Source of the DNA: Dreissena polymorpha
Taxonomy: Eukaryota; Mollusca; Bivalvia; Myida; Dreissenidae
Assembly (NCBI RefSeq): GCF_020536995.1
Contig: NC_068367.1
Coordinates: 60,577,256 to 60,641,255 of the forward strand
Length of the DNA stretch: 64,000 nt
Reading direction: 5' to 3'
The notes under the pieces were generated by a model. That model was not told where the DNA came from. It saw nothing but the letters and a program-made list of their open reading frames with translations, and did no database searches. How positions within the stretch are numbered: position 1 is the first letter of the stretch; every line of letters begins with the position of its first letter. Position numbers and translations under genes: made by a program. Positions 10,928-23,169 of this stretch are shown piece after piece.

Positions 10928-12640
10928 TTAGGGCCATAGTGTTTATCTTGACAATATCAGGGCAGAGATCTAGATTAACCTTGGTCATAGTGTTTATCTT
11001 TACAATATCAGGGCAGAGACCTTGATAAACCTTGGTGATAGTGTTTACCTTGACAATATTAGGGTAGATATCTGGATAAACCTTGGTCATATTGTTTATC
11101 TTGACAATATCTAGGCAGATATCTTGATAAACCTTGGTCATGGTGTTTATCTTGACAATATCAGGGCAGAAACCTTGCTAAACCTTGGTCATAGTGTTTA
11201 TCTTGACAATATCAGGTCAAAGACCTTACTAAACCTTGGTCTTAGTGTTTATCTTGACTATACCAGGGCAAAGAGCTAAATTAACCATGGTCATAGTGTT
11301 AATCTTGACAATATCAGGGCAGAGACCTTGCTAAACCTAGGTCATAGTGTTTATCTTGACAGTATCTGGGCAGAGATCTTAATTAACCTTGGTAATAGTG
11401 TTTATCTTAACAATATCAGGGCAAAAACCTTGATAAACCTTGGTTATAGTGTTTATCTTGACTATATCAGGTCAGAGACCTTGTTAACCCTTTCAGCGCT
11501 GGAATCGGATTTTGAAGGCCTTTGCAAACAGTTTGTATCCAGATAAGACGCCACAGAACGTGGCGCCTCATCAGGATCCAAACTGTTTGCTATTCTGATA
11601 GTATTCTTTGAAAAAAATCGAAGAAAATGCTAATTTTAGAAATTCAGCAGACTACATTTTAGCAGACGACAAAGTTCCCAGCATGCAAAGGGTTAAACAT
11701 TGATCATAGTGTTTATCTTGACAATATCTGGGCAGAGATCTTAATTAACATTGGCCATAGTTATTATCTTGACAATATCAGGGCAGAGACCTTGATAAAC
11801 CTTGGACATAGTGTTTATTTTTACAATATCAGGGCAGAGACCTTGATAAACCTTGGTCATAGTGATTATTTTTACAATATCAGGGCTGAGACCTTGATAA
11901 ACCTTGGTCATAGTGATTATTTTTACAATATCAGGGCAGAGATCTTGATTAAACTTAGTCATAGTATTTATCTTAACTATATCAGGGCAGAACCTAAATT
12001 AACCATGGTCATAGTGTTTATCTTGACAATATCAGGGCAGAGACCTTGATAAATCTTGGTGTAGTGTTTACCTTGACAATATCTATGCAGATATCTTGAT
12101 AAACCTTGGTCATAGTATTTATCTTGACTATATCAGGCCAGAGACCTTGATAAACCTTGGTGATAGTGTTTATCTTGACAATATCTGGGCAGAGATCTTA
12201 ATAAACCTTGGTCATATTGTTTATCTTGAAAATAGCAGAGCAGATATCTTGCTAAACCTTGGTCATAGTGTTTATCTTGACAATATCTAGGCAGATATCC
12301 TGATAAACCTTAGGCATGGTGTTTATTTTGACAATATCAGGGCAGAGACCTTGCTAAACCTTGGTCATAGTGACAATAGCATGGCAGAGATCTTGATAAA
12401 CCTTGGGCATAGGGTTTATCTTGACAATAGCATGGCAGATATCTTGACAAACCTTGGTCATAGTGTTTATCTTGACAATGTCATGGCAGAGATCTTGCTT
12501 AACCTTGGTCATAGGGTTTATCTTAACAATATCAGGGCAGAGACCTTGATAAACCCTGGTCATAGTGTTTACCTTGACAATAGCATGGCAGAGATCATGA
12601 TAAACCTTGGTCAAAGTGACAATATCAGGGCAGAGTTCGA
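10928..12640. repeat. 51-bp satellite (CTTGGTCATAGTGTTTATCT type)
   Basis: More than 25 units of about 51 bp reading CTTGGTCATAGTGTTTATCT, TGACAATATCAGGGCAGAGA and CCTTGATAAAC. It is interrupted only by the MITE at 11488-11692. Units at 12360-12620 include shortened variants. ORFs of the form YLDNIRAEILINLGHS on the plus strand are repeat artefacts. Confidence 0.9.
11488..11692 (+). mobile_element. 205-bp piggyBac-like MITE (copy 2) inside the 51-bp satellite
   Basis: TTAA at 11484-11487 and 11693-11696. Same length and opposite orientation to the copy at 929-1133; its inner palindrome is more diverged. Satellite sequence continues directly on both sides, so the array predates the insertion. 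Confidence 0.75.
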
Positions 12641-14841
12641 ATCAGAGTCATGTTAATACAAAAATTGTATATCAGGTTAAATTAAAAAAACAACATTTTT
12701 ACCAATCTAAAGGCCACAAATATGACTCAACCTTTCTGAAACTTGGTTCAAGTGTTTATTGTGACATTTTTGTGGCTGTGTTCTATATCTGGGTCACATG
12801 TGACTATAAACTAGGTGACAAGGTTAAATCTTAGAAAAACCTTGTTACCTCTCTAGAGGCAAATTTTATAACTCAATATTGAGTAAACTTGGTCATACTA
12901 TTTATCTTTGTAATATCTAAGCTGAATGTAATCTGGATCAAATAGGTAAAAACAAACTTGATGACACTTGGTCAGAATGTGCATCTTAACAATATTTTCA
13001 CAAAGGAAGTTTGGCTTGGCCTTTGTAATGCTCCTTTAAGGGAATTAATTCAAACACCGAAATTACTTTCAATATTATGATTTTAATTACAAAATATACA
13101 CATAATTACACTAGTTCCTAGTGATGCAAAAGTGTTCAGTAACTGATTTCCACAAGTTTCTATCTGCCTAATGTTCAAACTATGTATATCTAATATACGA
13201 GTCCTTTTGTTGACATCGTTTTACTTCTTTTTAATCTTTTATAAACAGTTTGAATAAACATTGAAAGGCATTATGCACACATCAAAACGTGGGTATAACA
13301 AAAGAATGATTAATTAATATTAATCCTACAAACTGTGAATTGCAAGACTATAATATAAGATTACAACAAAATGATTGACAAACACTATTTTTTAATCTGC
13401 ATATTTACATGAAGGAATCAAAAAGTTTCTCATAATAAGGTATAGTTGTCCTTAAATCATTTAACTGCACAAAAACTATCTGATTATAAACACACATCTA
13501 AACAAACTAATAAAGTCAAAAAAGTCATTGTGACAATATATAGACCATGTTTAAATCTGGTTCAAATTTGGTCAAAAAATAGCTCACGTCAAGTCTGTGA
13601 GCAGCTAGAGGTCATCATGGTATTCTTGTGATCATACATCAAAATTACAAATGTTATAATGCCCCTTTTTTTTTTAAATAAGACATTCTGACATTCTATT
13701 ACATCATGCCGTTTTTGTGTTTATAATTTTTCTGGAGCCATAACTCGAAAACTAAGACGTACACATGAATTGTTACTATTGGTTCCATTTTTTTAGATTT
13801 TGTTTACATTTTGTTTAGAGGATATTTCGAAAATAAACAGATGTGACAACTACAAATATCATGGGGAAATTAATCTCATTTAGGGGATGTGCATGTAGTT
13901 CACAAGAATCATAACTCTTGCTGTGATATTTTACAGTTATTGCATTTTGTTAATTGTGGTACTTAATTTTGATATTTTATGTCTAGAAAATTAAACAAGG
14001 TATCAATTTGACCCTTGATAGGTATGTAAATCTAATTTAGTGGACGGGGTGTAACGTTCACAAGAGCCATTACTCTTGCTTCTTTATTTATTGACCTCTT
14101 TGAATAGTGTAACCTAAATTGTGTCCAGAGTATGTCTGGATAATTACTATAGTTATCAAATAAGAACTTAGGTAGAACTCAATATGTGGAAGTGCAGTGC
14201 ATAAAAAACTGTAACATAACTCCTGTTTTCATAATTTCACTGTTATTGCTCTTGTGGATGTTCTGAACCTGGACTGTGGCATATTGGGACTATAATATGA
14301 GGTATCCAGATAAAACTTGCATGGTTGGAAAACTAGGTCTGAAACTGAACTGTAAATGCAGGGGGGAGGGGGGCTATTTCAAGCAGGACTTTGAGAGGAC
14401 CTTTTAAGTTCAGGAAATTCTGCCCTGTCTCAAAAGTTAAGAGTGTAATTTTAATGCACGAAGCTTTCACTTATGTTTATCTCGTGTATTTACAGAGGAT
14501 TGTTAGTAAAGGTTTGGTCAATAATCTCTGCTGGCATAGGGTTAATTGAGAATGTATGTTGCTGATTATTTTCTGTTGATTAAGGGACTTTTGGATCAGA
14601 CTATTATTTGATTGCAAATCCTTTTATTTTGACATTACTTGTGGCGGAGTTTCATATGTTTTGCTTTGATGTGTCATTTGGAAAATGATAATTGTTGTTA
14701 GATATTATACTCACATGCATATAAATTTGAACAATACTTGACACACTCACACAAAATGATCATAAAAATATGAATATCATGCACATCATGAACGATATCA
14801 ATAGATGATATTTATTAACAATGAGATAAGTTATTTGCCCG
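12641..14841. other. No gene recognised
   Basis: AT-rich sequence with faint traces of decayed repeats (CATGAAACTT-like phrases and ACTCTTGCT phrases near 13915 and 14070). No coding signal or terminal repeat could be supported. Confidence 0.4.
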
Positions 14842-14870
14842 CCCCCCCCCCCCCCCCCCAAAAAAAAAAA
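14842..14870. repeat. Poly-C followed by poly-A tract
   Basis: About 18 C then 11 A in a row. Its length is likely unreliable in assembly. Confidence 0.9.
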
Positions 14871-15095
14871 TAAATTTATAAACTGGTTCAGAAATGTTGT
14901 ACAATCACTTTAAAATCTAGTTTCGATGAAACTAATTATTTTATTTATTTTTCAAATTATATGTGAGCATATTTCAGTTTAGATTTCATAATAATACCAG
15001 GTTGATAAAGACTGGTTTTATGGTAAAGTTGTACATGTGAGGGTTTTACACAGGGATTATTGATTATGTCCTATTGCAACAGGTGTCATATACAT

Positions 15096-15101
15096 TTTAT
15101 T
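15096..15101 (-). promoter_or_regulatory. Putative poly(A) signal of the B-box gene
   Basis: AATAAA on the minus strand, about 45 nt past the TGA stop of the last exon. Confidence 0.55.
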
Positions 15102-15145
15102 AAGAGTTCAACTATTTTAAATTATAACTCATCCTTCTGCAACAG

Positions 15146-15510
15146 TCACTGTTCCTTAAACACTATAATGTCATTATTGTACCACATTCCTACAATGATT
15201 GAGCGTGTGTGCTTACTGTAGTAGACAGATATAGGGCGAAATACACAATTATTCTCTGTGACCACCTCTGCCAGTATCTGTCTTCCATCTCTGTCCACCT
15301 GGACTACTGTGTGTGAAGAGTATCCACACACAAGAACTTGTCCTGAATCTGTCACATGTAGGCCAGGTAGTCGATACATATGGGGGCCCACTTCAGGTAA
15401 AGTCTGGGTGGAGATCACTGTGCCATCCCTGGACAGTGTGACCAGCTGGGTACTGTTATTGTTGGTCACATATATCTTGTCACCATCTGGACTCACTGCA
15501 CAGGAGGTCA
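15146..15510 (-). CDS. B-box/TRIM-like gene, exon 3 (C-terminal beta-propeller part)
   Basis: Follows acceptor cttctataccacag. Its first TG completes the G left by exon 2, giving V-TSCAVSPDGDKIYVTNN, then LVTLSRDGTVISTQTLPEVG and GLHVTDSGQVLVCGYSSHTV. These are repeated propeller blades of the NHL/TRIM2-like kind, ending IIVFKEQ and TGA at 15146-15148. Exon lengths (329 + 1256 + 365) total 1950 nt, a multiple of three, which supports the gene model. The propeller probably binds protein or RNA; the ligand is unknown. Confidence 0.85.
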
Positions 15511-16050
15511 CTGTGGTATAGAAGACAGTGATGATGAGATGTTGTTATTATATGGAAATAAAGGTAATGATAAAAAAAAATGAAAGTCTAATGATCCTGT
15601 CATGTAATAAAGTCCAGCTTTTGTGTAGAATATACCACGTAATAAAACACTTAATAACATTAATGAACATGAAATAACACTAGAACACTGCTGAAATTAA
15701 AAACATCAAATGTCAACTATATATAGAGACCAGTTGTATTCTGAATGTCATTTATTGTAGTTCTTTATTTTGATACATTGGTTACATGTTTAAGTTTGGG
15801 ACTAATTATCATAGACATCATTGTTTAACTTCAATATAAAATTGTTAACTTGTGATAAAAATTTGTGAATATGCATAAAAAATAAAATGTTGGACATAAA
15901 CTCAACATGTAAAGCTAATTATTTACAAAACATACAATTGGTTGCTAAGATTACTGGTATGTGAAGCTTATAAATCCTTAATTTAAATGACGGTAGAAAC
16001 CTGAGCCCAACTGTTTGGAACATTAGACTAATGCTAATTATAATAATTAC

Positions 16051-17306
16051 CTGTAAATTTACCTGATTCATCCTGATACATCTTCCTTCTGAGTCTTCCA
16101 TCCACAGTATAGTTATATAGAGCTTCACCATCTGTAATGTACAGGTTACCATGCTGATGGGCAATACCCTTGCAGTCATGTTCGAGCTTCAGTATCCTGT
16201 CCTTTATCAACTTACTACTATTGATTACTCTGATGAAGTGGACCTCCTTGTAATCCACAGTAACAGCCACCAGACGGGAGTCAATGCTGCACATGGACAA
16301 AAAATAAAATCCACCAGGCAAGTCACAGTGGGCCACCACCTTGTAGGTCTGATCTAGGAGCTTCACTTTATTGTTTACCCAGTCTGTGATGAGGAGTTCT
16401 CCAGAAGCTGTCTCACAGATACCAGTTATGTAGCATATGCTTTGATCACACTCAATATTTACACTGTACTTCTTACTACTCTTCACTTTTACGATTTGAT
16501 CAGGTTTGCTTACTGCACCTGGATGATGTCCCTGGATCAGCTGGTGTGGTGAGCTTGATACAGGATCAGATACCAGGCCTGACTTGGGCAGATGACTGTT
16601 TTGGTTTCCAGGGCTATAGTGTCTAGATGAACTTGATTCTGAAATGGATGTGTTTACCTTTAATCTTGAAGCTGTTTGGTTTCCAGGGTCAGACTGGCTG
16701 CATGCTTTAGGTGTATTTTGTCTGGTATTTGTGTTCTGTGTTGTCCTTTTAGTGGGTTGTGATTGTTTAACTGTGCTCAGTATTTGTCCCAGTCCAGATA
16801 GAGCGGACAGGGTTTGTTGGCTGGTTCTATCAGGATTAAAGGTTAGTAACCTCTCATTATTTGCTGTCATATCTTGTAAGGATGCTTCTACCTTGAGGGA
16901 CTGGTCAAGGCATTTTCTTTACTTGATAAAACTCAGTGCTTCTTTTTTGTATTTACTTGTCAGCAAATTTTCTTGTAAGCATGATATATATTTTATGGAC
17001 TTATTGCAGTTTTCAATGTCATTTCTGATAGATGTCTTCACATTGACCAACAATGTGTCCAAAGCCTTCTTGGTATTTTTCTCCAGTTGATCCAAAGCGT
17101 CATTTATAGTCTTTCGTAAAGCATTGATTTCTTCCAGAATTTTCTTGTAAGATTTCTCAAGAGACTTCGAATTTTCCTCAAAGTCATGTTTCTTCTTTAT
17201 CAACTGCTGGTGTTGTGTATCAAGAGTTGCTGACAACTGTTCGAAGTCTCTTTTTTGATTGAGGTCTTTCACCTTGTCAGCTATTAGTACCACATGACTG
17301 CATAAT
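16051..17306 (-). CDS. B-box/TRIM-like gene, exon 2 (coiled coil, linker, start of propeller), with in-frame stop
   Basis: Acceptor gtttgttttttgcag, donor GTAATT at 16050. The exon finishes the B-box (CSHVVLIADKVKDL), then forms a long coiled coil (LDTQHQQLIKKKHDFEENSK…LEKSYKKILEEINALRKTI) and a Ser/Thr/Gln-rich linker. Propeller blades follow (ITGICETASGELLITDWVNN, GIAHQHGNLYITDGEALYNY). The codon after ALSFIK is TAA at 16919-16921, and the frame continues unbroken as RKCLDQSLKVEA. So one nonsense codon (about codon 239 of 650) interrupts an otherwise intact exon. Either the locus is a recent pseudogene or null allele, or this is a base error. Relatives known to me usually have Tyr here. Confidence 0.85.
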
Positions 17307-17681
17307 CTGCAAAAAACAAACACACTTAAAGTTGATTATGTATGCGTTTTGTCAAGCATTGTTAATATTGGTAGGTATACAATTTATTTTTTAGCATATT
17401 ATTTTGTCATATGATTTTTTTTCCGAACAATATCTAGAGATGCTTTTACTTATATCTATCTACAGTCCAATCTGAGTTTGTGGTCACCTGGTATGAGCGG
17501 TCAGTCTAGATTCCCAGACTACCCCCCACCCCACCAAATTCATTGTTTATTTCTCCTGAGTGTAGCCTGCCGTAAGTGACCAGGACCCATTTAATTTCAC
17601 ACCAATAGCAATTGTCACCTGCCTTTAGCGTTCACAAGGCATTATTGCAAGTTGAGAAAAATAAACACTCGGTTTAATCTA

Positions 17682-18816
17682 CACTGTAACTCCAATATAG
17701 CGCGGTCAATGGGGTCCAACCCGCGAAACAGCGTTATAACGGATCCGCGTTATAAGTTTTGAACTCATTTACTGCAGGGCGCTATAAAAAAACAGGTATA
17801 GAATAGCCTATAATATAGGTCATGTATATTGCCATGCTGTGTTGACGCAAATACATGCATATAAACCGAATCGTATCGATAACAGTATACATATCGCTTT
17901 TCTTATGTGCACATTTATCCGATAATCCAATAAAATTGCAACATCACTTAAAAAATAATAATCTTGAACATTCATGACGATATATGTTGAAGAAATTCGT
18001 AAACACAACCGTACGCATATATGCCATTTTCAGAAGTGTTAAGAGTACAGTGCATTATGGGGCAGAGCTTTCATTGGACGAGCGACTTTAAATTTTGATT
18101 GAATGCAATACGACTCATGTACAAAAAATTGTTTTATTGCGTCATATGCATGCAAAAAACGTGTTTCCCGGGGACTTTCTGATACCGCGCGAAAATGAAA
18201 GTGAAACTATGTTAACAATTACCGGTACACTGCGTTCGCATGTAAAAAAATCGTCTGCATTATTTAATTTCTTATACACGAACTGAAAGATTAAATGACA
18301 TAATACTAATGAAATACATAATGAAATGACAGAAAAAGTAGTTTTATACAGTAGGCAGTATATTTCACAGCCGTTCATTTAATATAGTCGACTGCAACCA
18401 TATCAAAGTAAGAATGTTTCAATCGTTTTAAATTACTTTAATTGTATAACTATCCCGCTTGCACTTAACTTATGGAAATTATCGCACTGAACCGCTCTGA
18501 TGAGGAATACATGTAATAAACACTGGCACGCGAGTTTTTCGCACCTTTATTGACATTACACAACAGATTAACACCAATTAGCTGTCGGTGTTGTTTAACC
18601 TCGAGGCGATTATAATCGGTTCAACGAACGGTTGAATAAAGCAATCAAGATGTGATTGCCGCCATCTTTGAATTGTCTGAAAATACATGAAGTTGCATAA
18701 TACGGATTTGAATCAGAAATCAAATGGAAGCTCGGAGAAAAAATGGGATCCAAGCACCCTCCGCGTTATATTGGATTCAGCGTTATAACGGAGCGCGTTA
18801 TATTGGAGTTACAGTG
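17682..18816. mobile_element. TA-flanked transposon with CACTGTAACTCC ends, copy 1
   Basis: Begins CACTGTAACTCCAATATAGC and ends with its inverse (TATTGGAGTTACAGTG), with TA on both sides (17680-17681, 18817-18818). It lies in intron 1 of the B-box gene. The interior (GCGTTATAACGGATCCGCG near the left end, mirrored near the right) shows no transposase. A second copy at 53650-55459 carries an insertion. Confidence 0.75.
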
Positions 18817-18829
18817 TATTAGCATTGTT

Positions 18830-20100
18830 GTCTCTTACATTGCAGGTCATATTGTCTATTCTGCTATTAAAGAATCAGATTAAGTTAATTTTCTTTTTTT
18901 GTTTGCGACCCATATTTGCCTTTTTTCGCCATTTTAAAAATAAGAGCCATTTTGTAGCCATTTTTAAATCCTAGTCTTAAGTGCATATACAATTAATTTA
19001 CGTAGTGTGTAGCTCTTAACCAATTATTACCATGCAATACCAATGCAAAGAAAAGGAACGTTATTTCATTTATATTTATGTGTGCTTTCCATAAAAAATC
19101 TACATAATATAATGGTATCATAACAGTATCTGCCAAGATTCTACTTCACTATCAAGACTTAGCCTCTAGCATACATATTTACTAATAACATTTAATTTCA
19201 TTGTTGGTTTGCGCAATCATGAAAATAATGCTTAATAAAATAACTTTACCATGCACAGTCCTAATTACTTAGAGCATCCATATTGGACACCGTACTTGTT
19301 TATCACGAATTAATTATCACAGTGTTGATACAGAACAAACGATACGTACACACATATATGGAACATCAAACCAAACAAATCTAAATCCGTCAAATGCTTC
19401 AAATTATAACAACTCTTTCAATTGAAGCATGTGGGCATAAGAGGCACGCTTTTCATGTGTGGCAATTAATGCGTTCTGATTGGATAATACGTTTATTTCT
19501 TCCTATTAGACTTCTTCAAGGGGAGGAGCTTAGTTATACTGGCTAGATCTTCAGAATATTTTGTGGCGTATACATGTTTAAGATTCCCGCACACAGGAAT
19601 GGTTTCCAGTCGAGTAACTTATGATATTTTTTAAATGAAAAATAAATTAAAATCCGATTTGACCACTTGTTTTAGCAAATTGAAAGTAAATTTTCGCCCT
19701 TTTTTAAAACTTATTAGAATTTTTTTAGAAAATTGTGATGGCCGCAGGATTACTTCAAATGGGATAATTATTGGGAAATCTTCATAAAATAAGTATCATA
19801 GAATGCTTAAATAATTATCTCTATTTAAATTATTAGTAAAGGTAGTTTTTGCATAATTAAATATGGATTTTAAAATAACATTTTGTATCATTTTTTAACT
19901 GAACATTCGAGCTAACACTGAAATGGAATCAGATTAATAAATGATGAAATATTATTGCTTGAAACACAAGTATTTCACGCTGTATGAACGAAAAGATAAG
20001 ACGTGCTAAGTTTGTATTTGTTTGAATGGAAACGATGTTTGTGCACACAGGAGGTTTTCAAAGCTTTTGATTCTTAATGCTGCCCAACAATCTAAAATGT
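18830..20100. other. Intron sequence without recognised features
   Basis: AT-rich intron of the B-box gene. No exon, terminal repeat or tandem array could be supported. Confidence 0.4.
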
Positions 20101-20179
20101 GGTCACCTGACTGTAGCATTGACTGGCCTCTGTACATAGATTTGACTGTATATTGCAATAATACTCAATAGATCGTTAC

Positions 20180-21302
20180 CAGGCCCGGTGTTCACAAAAG
20201 ATTTTTTGCAATCGAAAATCGATTTTGCTTGTCATTGAAAATGAATTTCCATTGTAGTTGATAGGCAAAAATGAAAATGTAAAATGTAAATATAGCCAAA
20301 CTCTTTGGACAGAACTGCAAAAGTTCCTTAAACGAGAGAAAATTGACATTGAAATAAATAAAACAACTGCTTTCCTTGGAAATACAGAAATTAAATTACA
20401 CAGTAAAGTTCTCAATTTTATTATCATTTTGATGAAAGTATTCATATTCAATATGAAAATAAAGAAATGCATTCCAAAATTTAACATATTCTTAAACTAT
20501 TTGAAATTAAAGATACAAACAGAAGAAGAAATTGCCCTTATTAAAAACAAAATTGAAACACACAAACAAAAATGGATCCACATCAACCAATATTTTTCAA
20601 GTAAGAATTAATATTCATATACAGTTTTTTTTCAAATGACAATGCCCATACAATTACTAAACTATCGTTGTCGTATTTGTTCTCCTTTTCGTTTTGTTCT
20701 TTATCAACTTTATTTATAATTATAAAGTACAGAAACACAGGATGGAAGAATTACTATTGTTTCTATATTTATCCATAATACATACTGTTAAACATATTTG
20801 ATGTGTGTGTGAGAGTGTGCATGATGTGAGTGTACGTGAAATTGTGTGTGTTTATGAACATATGTATATTATATTTATCTATAATACATACCGATAAACA
20901 TGTAATAGAATATATGATGCGTGTGAAAGAGTGTGCGTGATGTGAGTGTGTGCGGGATTGTTTTGTGTTAATGAACATAGGTGAGAAAATAAGTATACTT
21001 ATTATAAGAGAAATGCATAATTCTAATATGTTTTTTTTTATATATATTATGTTCATTTACTTTCGTGTTTTTTTTCTTGTCTATGTATGTGTGCATGTTT
21101 ATGTATGTTTTTGCGTATATGTGCATGCGTGTTGTTAGGTACTTTATGAAAATGTTAAACCACTCATTTGTGTACATTTCTACTTTGTGTAATTGATGAA
21201 TTCATAAGAGTGCATTAATAAATGAGAAAAAAAAAAAATGAAAATCGATGTCAGTTAAAATTGATTTTCGATTGCAAAATTGTTTTGTGAACACGGGGCC
21301 TG
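20180..21302. mobile_element. AGGCCC-ended hairpin MITE carrying a LINE insertion
   Basis: Left end CAGGCCCGGTGTTCACAAAA with TTGCAATCGAAAATCGATTT; right end is the inverted equivalent (GATTTTCGATTGCAAAATTG, TTTTGTGAACACGGGGCCTG). Without the LINE it would be roughly 160 bp. Family uncertain; no clear target duplication. Confidence 0.6.
20279..21237 (+). mobile_element. 5'-truncated LINE (non-LTR retrotransposon) 3' end
   Basis: Flanked by the 8-bp direct repeat ATGAAAAT (20271-20278 and 21238-21245), with a poly-A tail at 21227-21237. The open frame from 20279 to TAA at 20609-20611 reads CKYSQTLWTELQKFLKREK, then FIFNMKIKKCIPKFNIFLNY and a closing THKQKWIHINQYF. This is the C-terminal tail typical of LINE ORF2 downstream of the reverse transcriptase. 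About 620 bp of TG-rich 3' UTR follows. It is a typical 5'-truncated, target-primed insertion. Confidence 0.7.
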
Positions 21303-21449
21303 ACTGTAGCATTCACTTGCCTAAATCAGCTACTTTGACCACTTGTCTTGACTGGTCTCTGTACATAGGTTGTACTGTATATTGCAATACTTGTTACCTG
21401 ACTGTAGCATTCACTTGCCTAAAGCAGCCACTTTGACCACTTGCATTGA

Positions 21450-22396
21450 TATGGTGTACAAACTGGTCCAAAACTATTCTAAACTGTCTGGGACGGTTTA
21501 TAAACCGTCCGGGACGGTTTGTAAACCTTCCCGGACAGTTATATACTTTTGAACCGCTCATGCCTCTGTAAACTGTACCAGGCGATTTATTTTGTAGACA
21601 ACAAACCGTCCGATACAGTTTAGGAAATCGTATGGGACGGTTTCTTGGAAACCGTCCCGAACGGTTTCCTTGCATGAATTATAGTACGGCATAGGTTTTG
21701 AAGAGTAGTCATGAATCAAGAATGATGAAAAATATCTGTTAGATGCAGTATATTTTTATCATAAAGTTAAAATATCAATAATAAAAAAAAAGTATTTCTT
21801 TAACAAATTCATAACATTTGCACTCTCCGGCTTTGCTTGCGGTATTTTTGTCAAATGTTTACTTGAAAAAGTATTATTCAGTCTATTTAACCAGTTCGGT
21901 TTAAAAGCTGCTTCCTTCTTTATATATAAAAATGCACTGTAAAAGAAGAAATTCGTTACCAATGTCAGAGATACTTTGTGGGCAAACACATTTATTTCGA
22001 GTACTTAAAATATCAATTTTTAACTCTGACGTTTTTGGCAGCAATAATTGATTGAATATTTTGAAATTCATGTTTTGTCCCAGACAAATAGTGTCTCTCC
22101 AGATGACAACGATATAATGTTACGCTCGTAAAACTTATTAAATAAAGCAATATTGTAAGGAGTGGTCTGATTGGTTGATATAAATACTATACTCCATCAA
22201 TAATACCGTATCGGACAGTTTAAACTGTCCTGGACGGTTTATGTGCAGGAACGGTCCAAAACTTTCCTAAGCCGTCCTGGACGGTTTGTAAACTGTCCGG
22301 GACAGTTTAGAAAACCATCCGGGACAGTTTACAAACCTTCCGGGATGGTTTATACCGGACAGTTTAGAATAGTTTTGGACCAGTTCGTACACCATA
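21450..22396. mobile_element. 947-bp DNA transposon with TATGGTGTAC ends and 6-bp CATTGA duplication
   Basis: CATTGA at 21444-21449 and 22397-22402 flanks termini TATGGTGTACAAACTGGTCC and its inverse. The terminal ~100 bp on each side is made of repeated short palindromes of the AAACCGTCC/GGACGGTTT type. No transposase is present. Superfamily not assigned. Confidence 0.65.
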
Positions 22397-22790
22397 CATT
22401 GACTGGTCTCTGTACATAGGTTGTACTGTATATTGCAATACTTGTTACCTGACTGTAGCATTCACTTGCCTAAATCAGCCACTTTGACCACCCCTTTGAC
22501 TTGCCTCTCTACACAGGTTGTACTGTAAATTGCAATACTTGTTACCTGACTGTAGCATTCACTTGCCTAAATCAGCCACTTTGACCACCCCTTTTACTTG
22601 CCTAACTACACAGGTTGTACTGTATATTGCAATACTTGTTACCTGACTGTAGCATTCACTTGCCTAAATAAGCCATTTTGACAACTTACTTGGACTGGTC
22701 TCTGTACACAGGTTGATTGTCAATTAGAAATAAATACAAATCATGTACAAAAAAAGCATCTTTATATAGAGTGCAGTCCTTTTTACTTAC

Positions 22791-23119
22791 TGATGATTGT
22801 GGACATGGCAGGCATGACATATCAGCTGACTGTGGTCCTCACAGAATCCTGTCAGTTTTTCCTTCTTGTGCTCCTGACATATCTCTTGTCCAGACTCATC
22901 AGTCTCAGGCCACTGGCTGATGTTTTTCTTGTCCAAAATTGCATGCTTCTTGTAAAGATAGCTATGATGCTCAACACATTTGCTACAGTAAAATTTAGAA
23001 CATTCTTCACAGTAAAAATCAGCCTCCGTGTTTCTGTCATTTTCCTGACAGGTGAAACAAGAAAAGTCAAAGAATGATTCTGATCCTCTATGAATCGAAC
23101 TCTCCATATAAGAAGCCAT
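22791..23119 (-). CDS. B-box/TRIM-like gene, exon 1 (two B-box zinc fingers, no RING)
   Basis: First coding exon. I chose the ATG at 23119 (MASYMESSIHRGS) because family members start this way; an in-frame ATG at 23167 would add 16 residues. B-box 1 spans about residues 21-60 (CFTCQEN, FYCEECSKFYCSKCVEHH). B-box 2 spans about 79-110 (ICQEHKKEKLTGFCEDH, LICHACHVHNH). The exon ends CA|GTAAGT, joining exon 2 as Gln. There is no RING upstream, as is common for lineage-expanded bivalve TRIM-like proteins, so ubiquitin-ligase activity is not supported. A role in innate immunity is often suggested for such families but cannot be shown here. Confidence 0.88.
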
Positions 23120-23169
23120 TTTGTCACTATTGATAACTTCTTTCGTTGCTAATTTGAACATTGACATTC

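Larger units (their letters stand above)
20100..22710. repeat. ~97-bp tandem repeat array split by two insertions
   Basis: Units read TTGTTACCTGACTGTAGCAT, TCACTTGCCTAAATCAGCCA and GGTTGTACTGTATATTGCAA. They occur at 20100-20175, 21300-21443 and 22400-22710. The gaps are filled by a hairpin element carrying a LINE, and by the TATGGTGTAC element. Confidence 0.8.

Noticed and set aside
11328-12656. Leu/Asn/Gly-rich repeated ORFs resembling a leucine-rich repeat protein
   Set aside because: Arise from the 51-bp satellite (17 codons per unit). No start context or splice sites, frames change between units, and the minus strand is equally open.
21370-21675. ORFs rich in SGTVYKPS / RPGRF
   Set aside because: Come from the palindromic terminal repeats of the 947-bp transposon.
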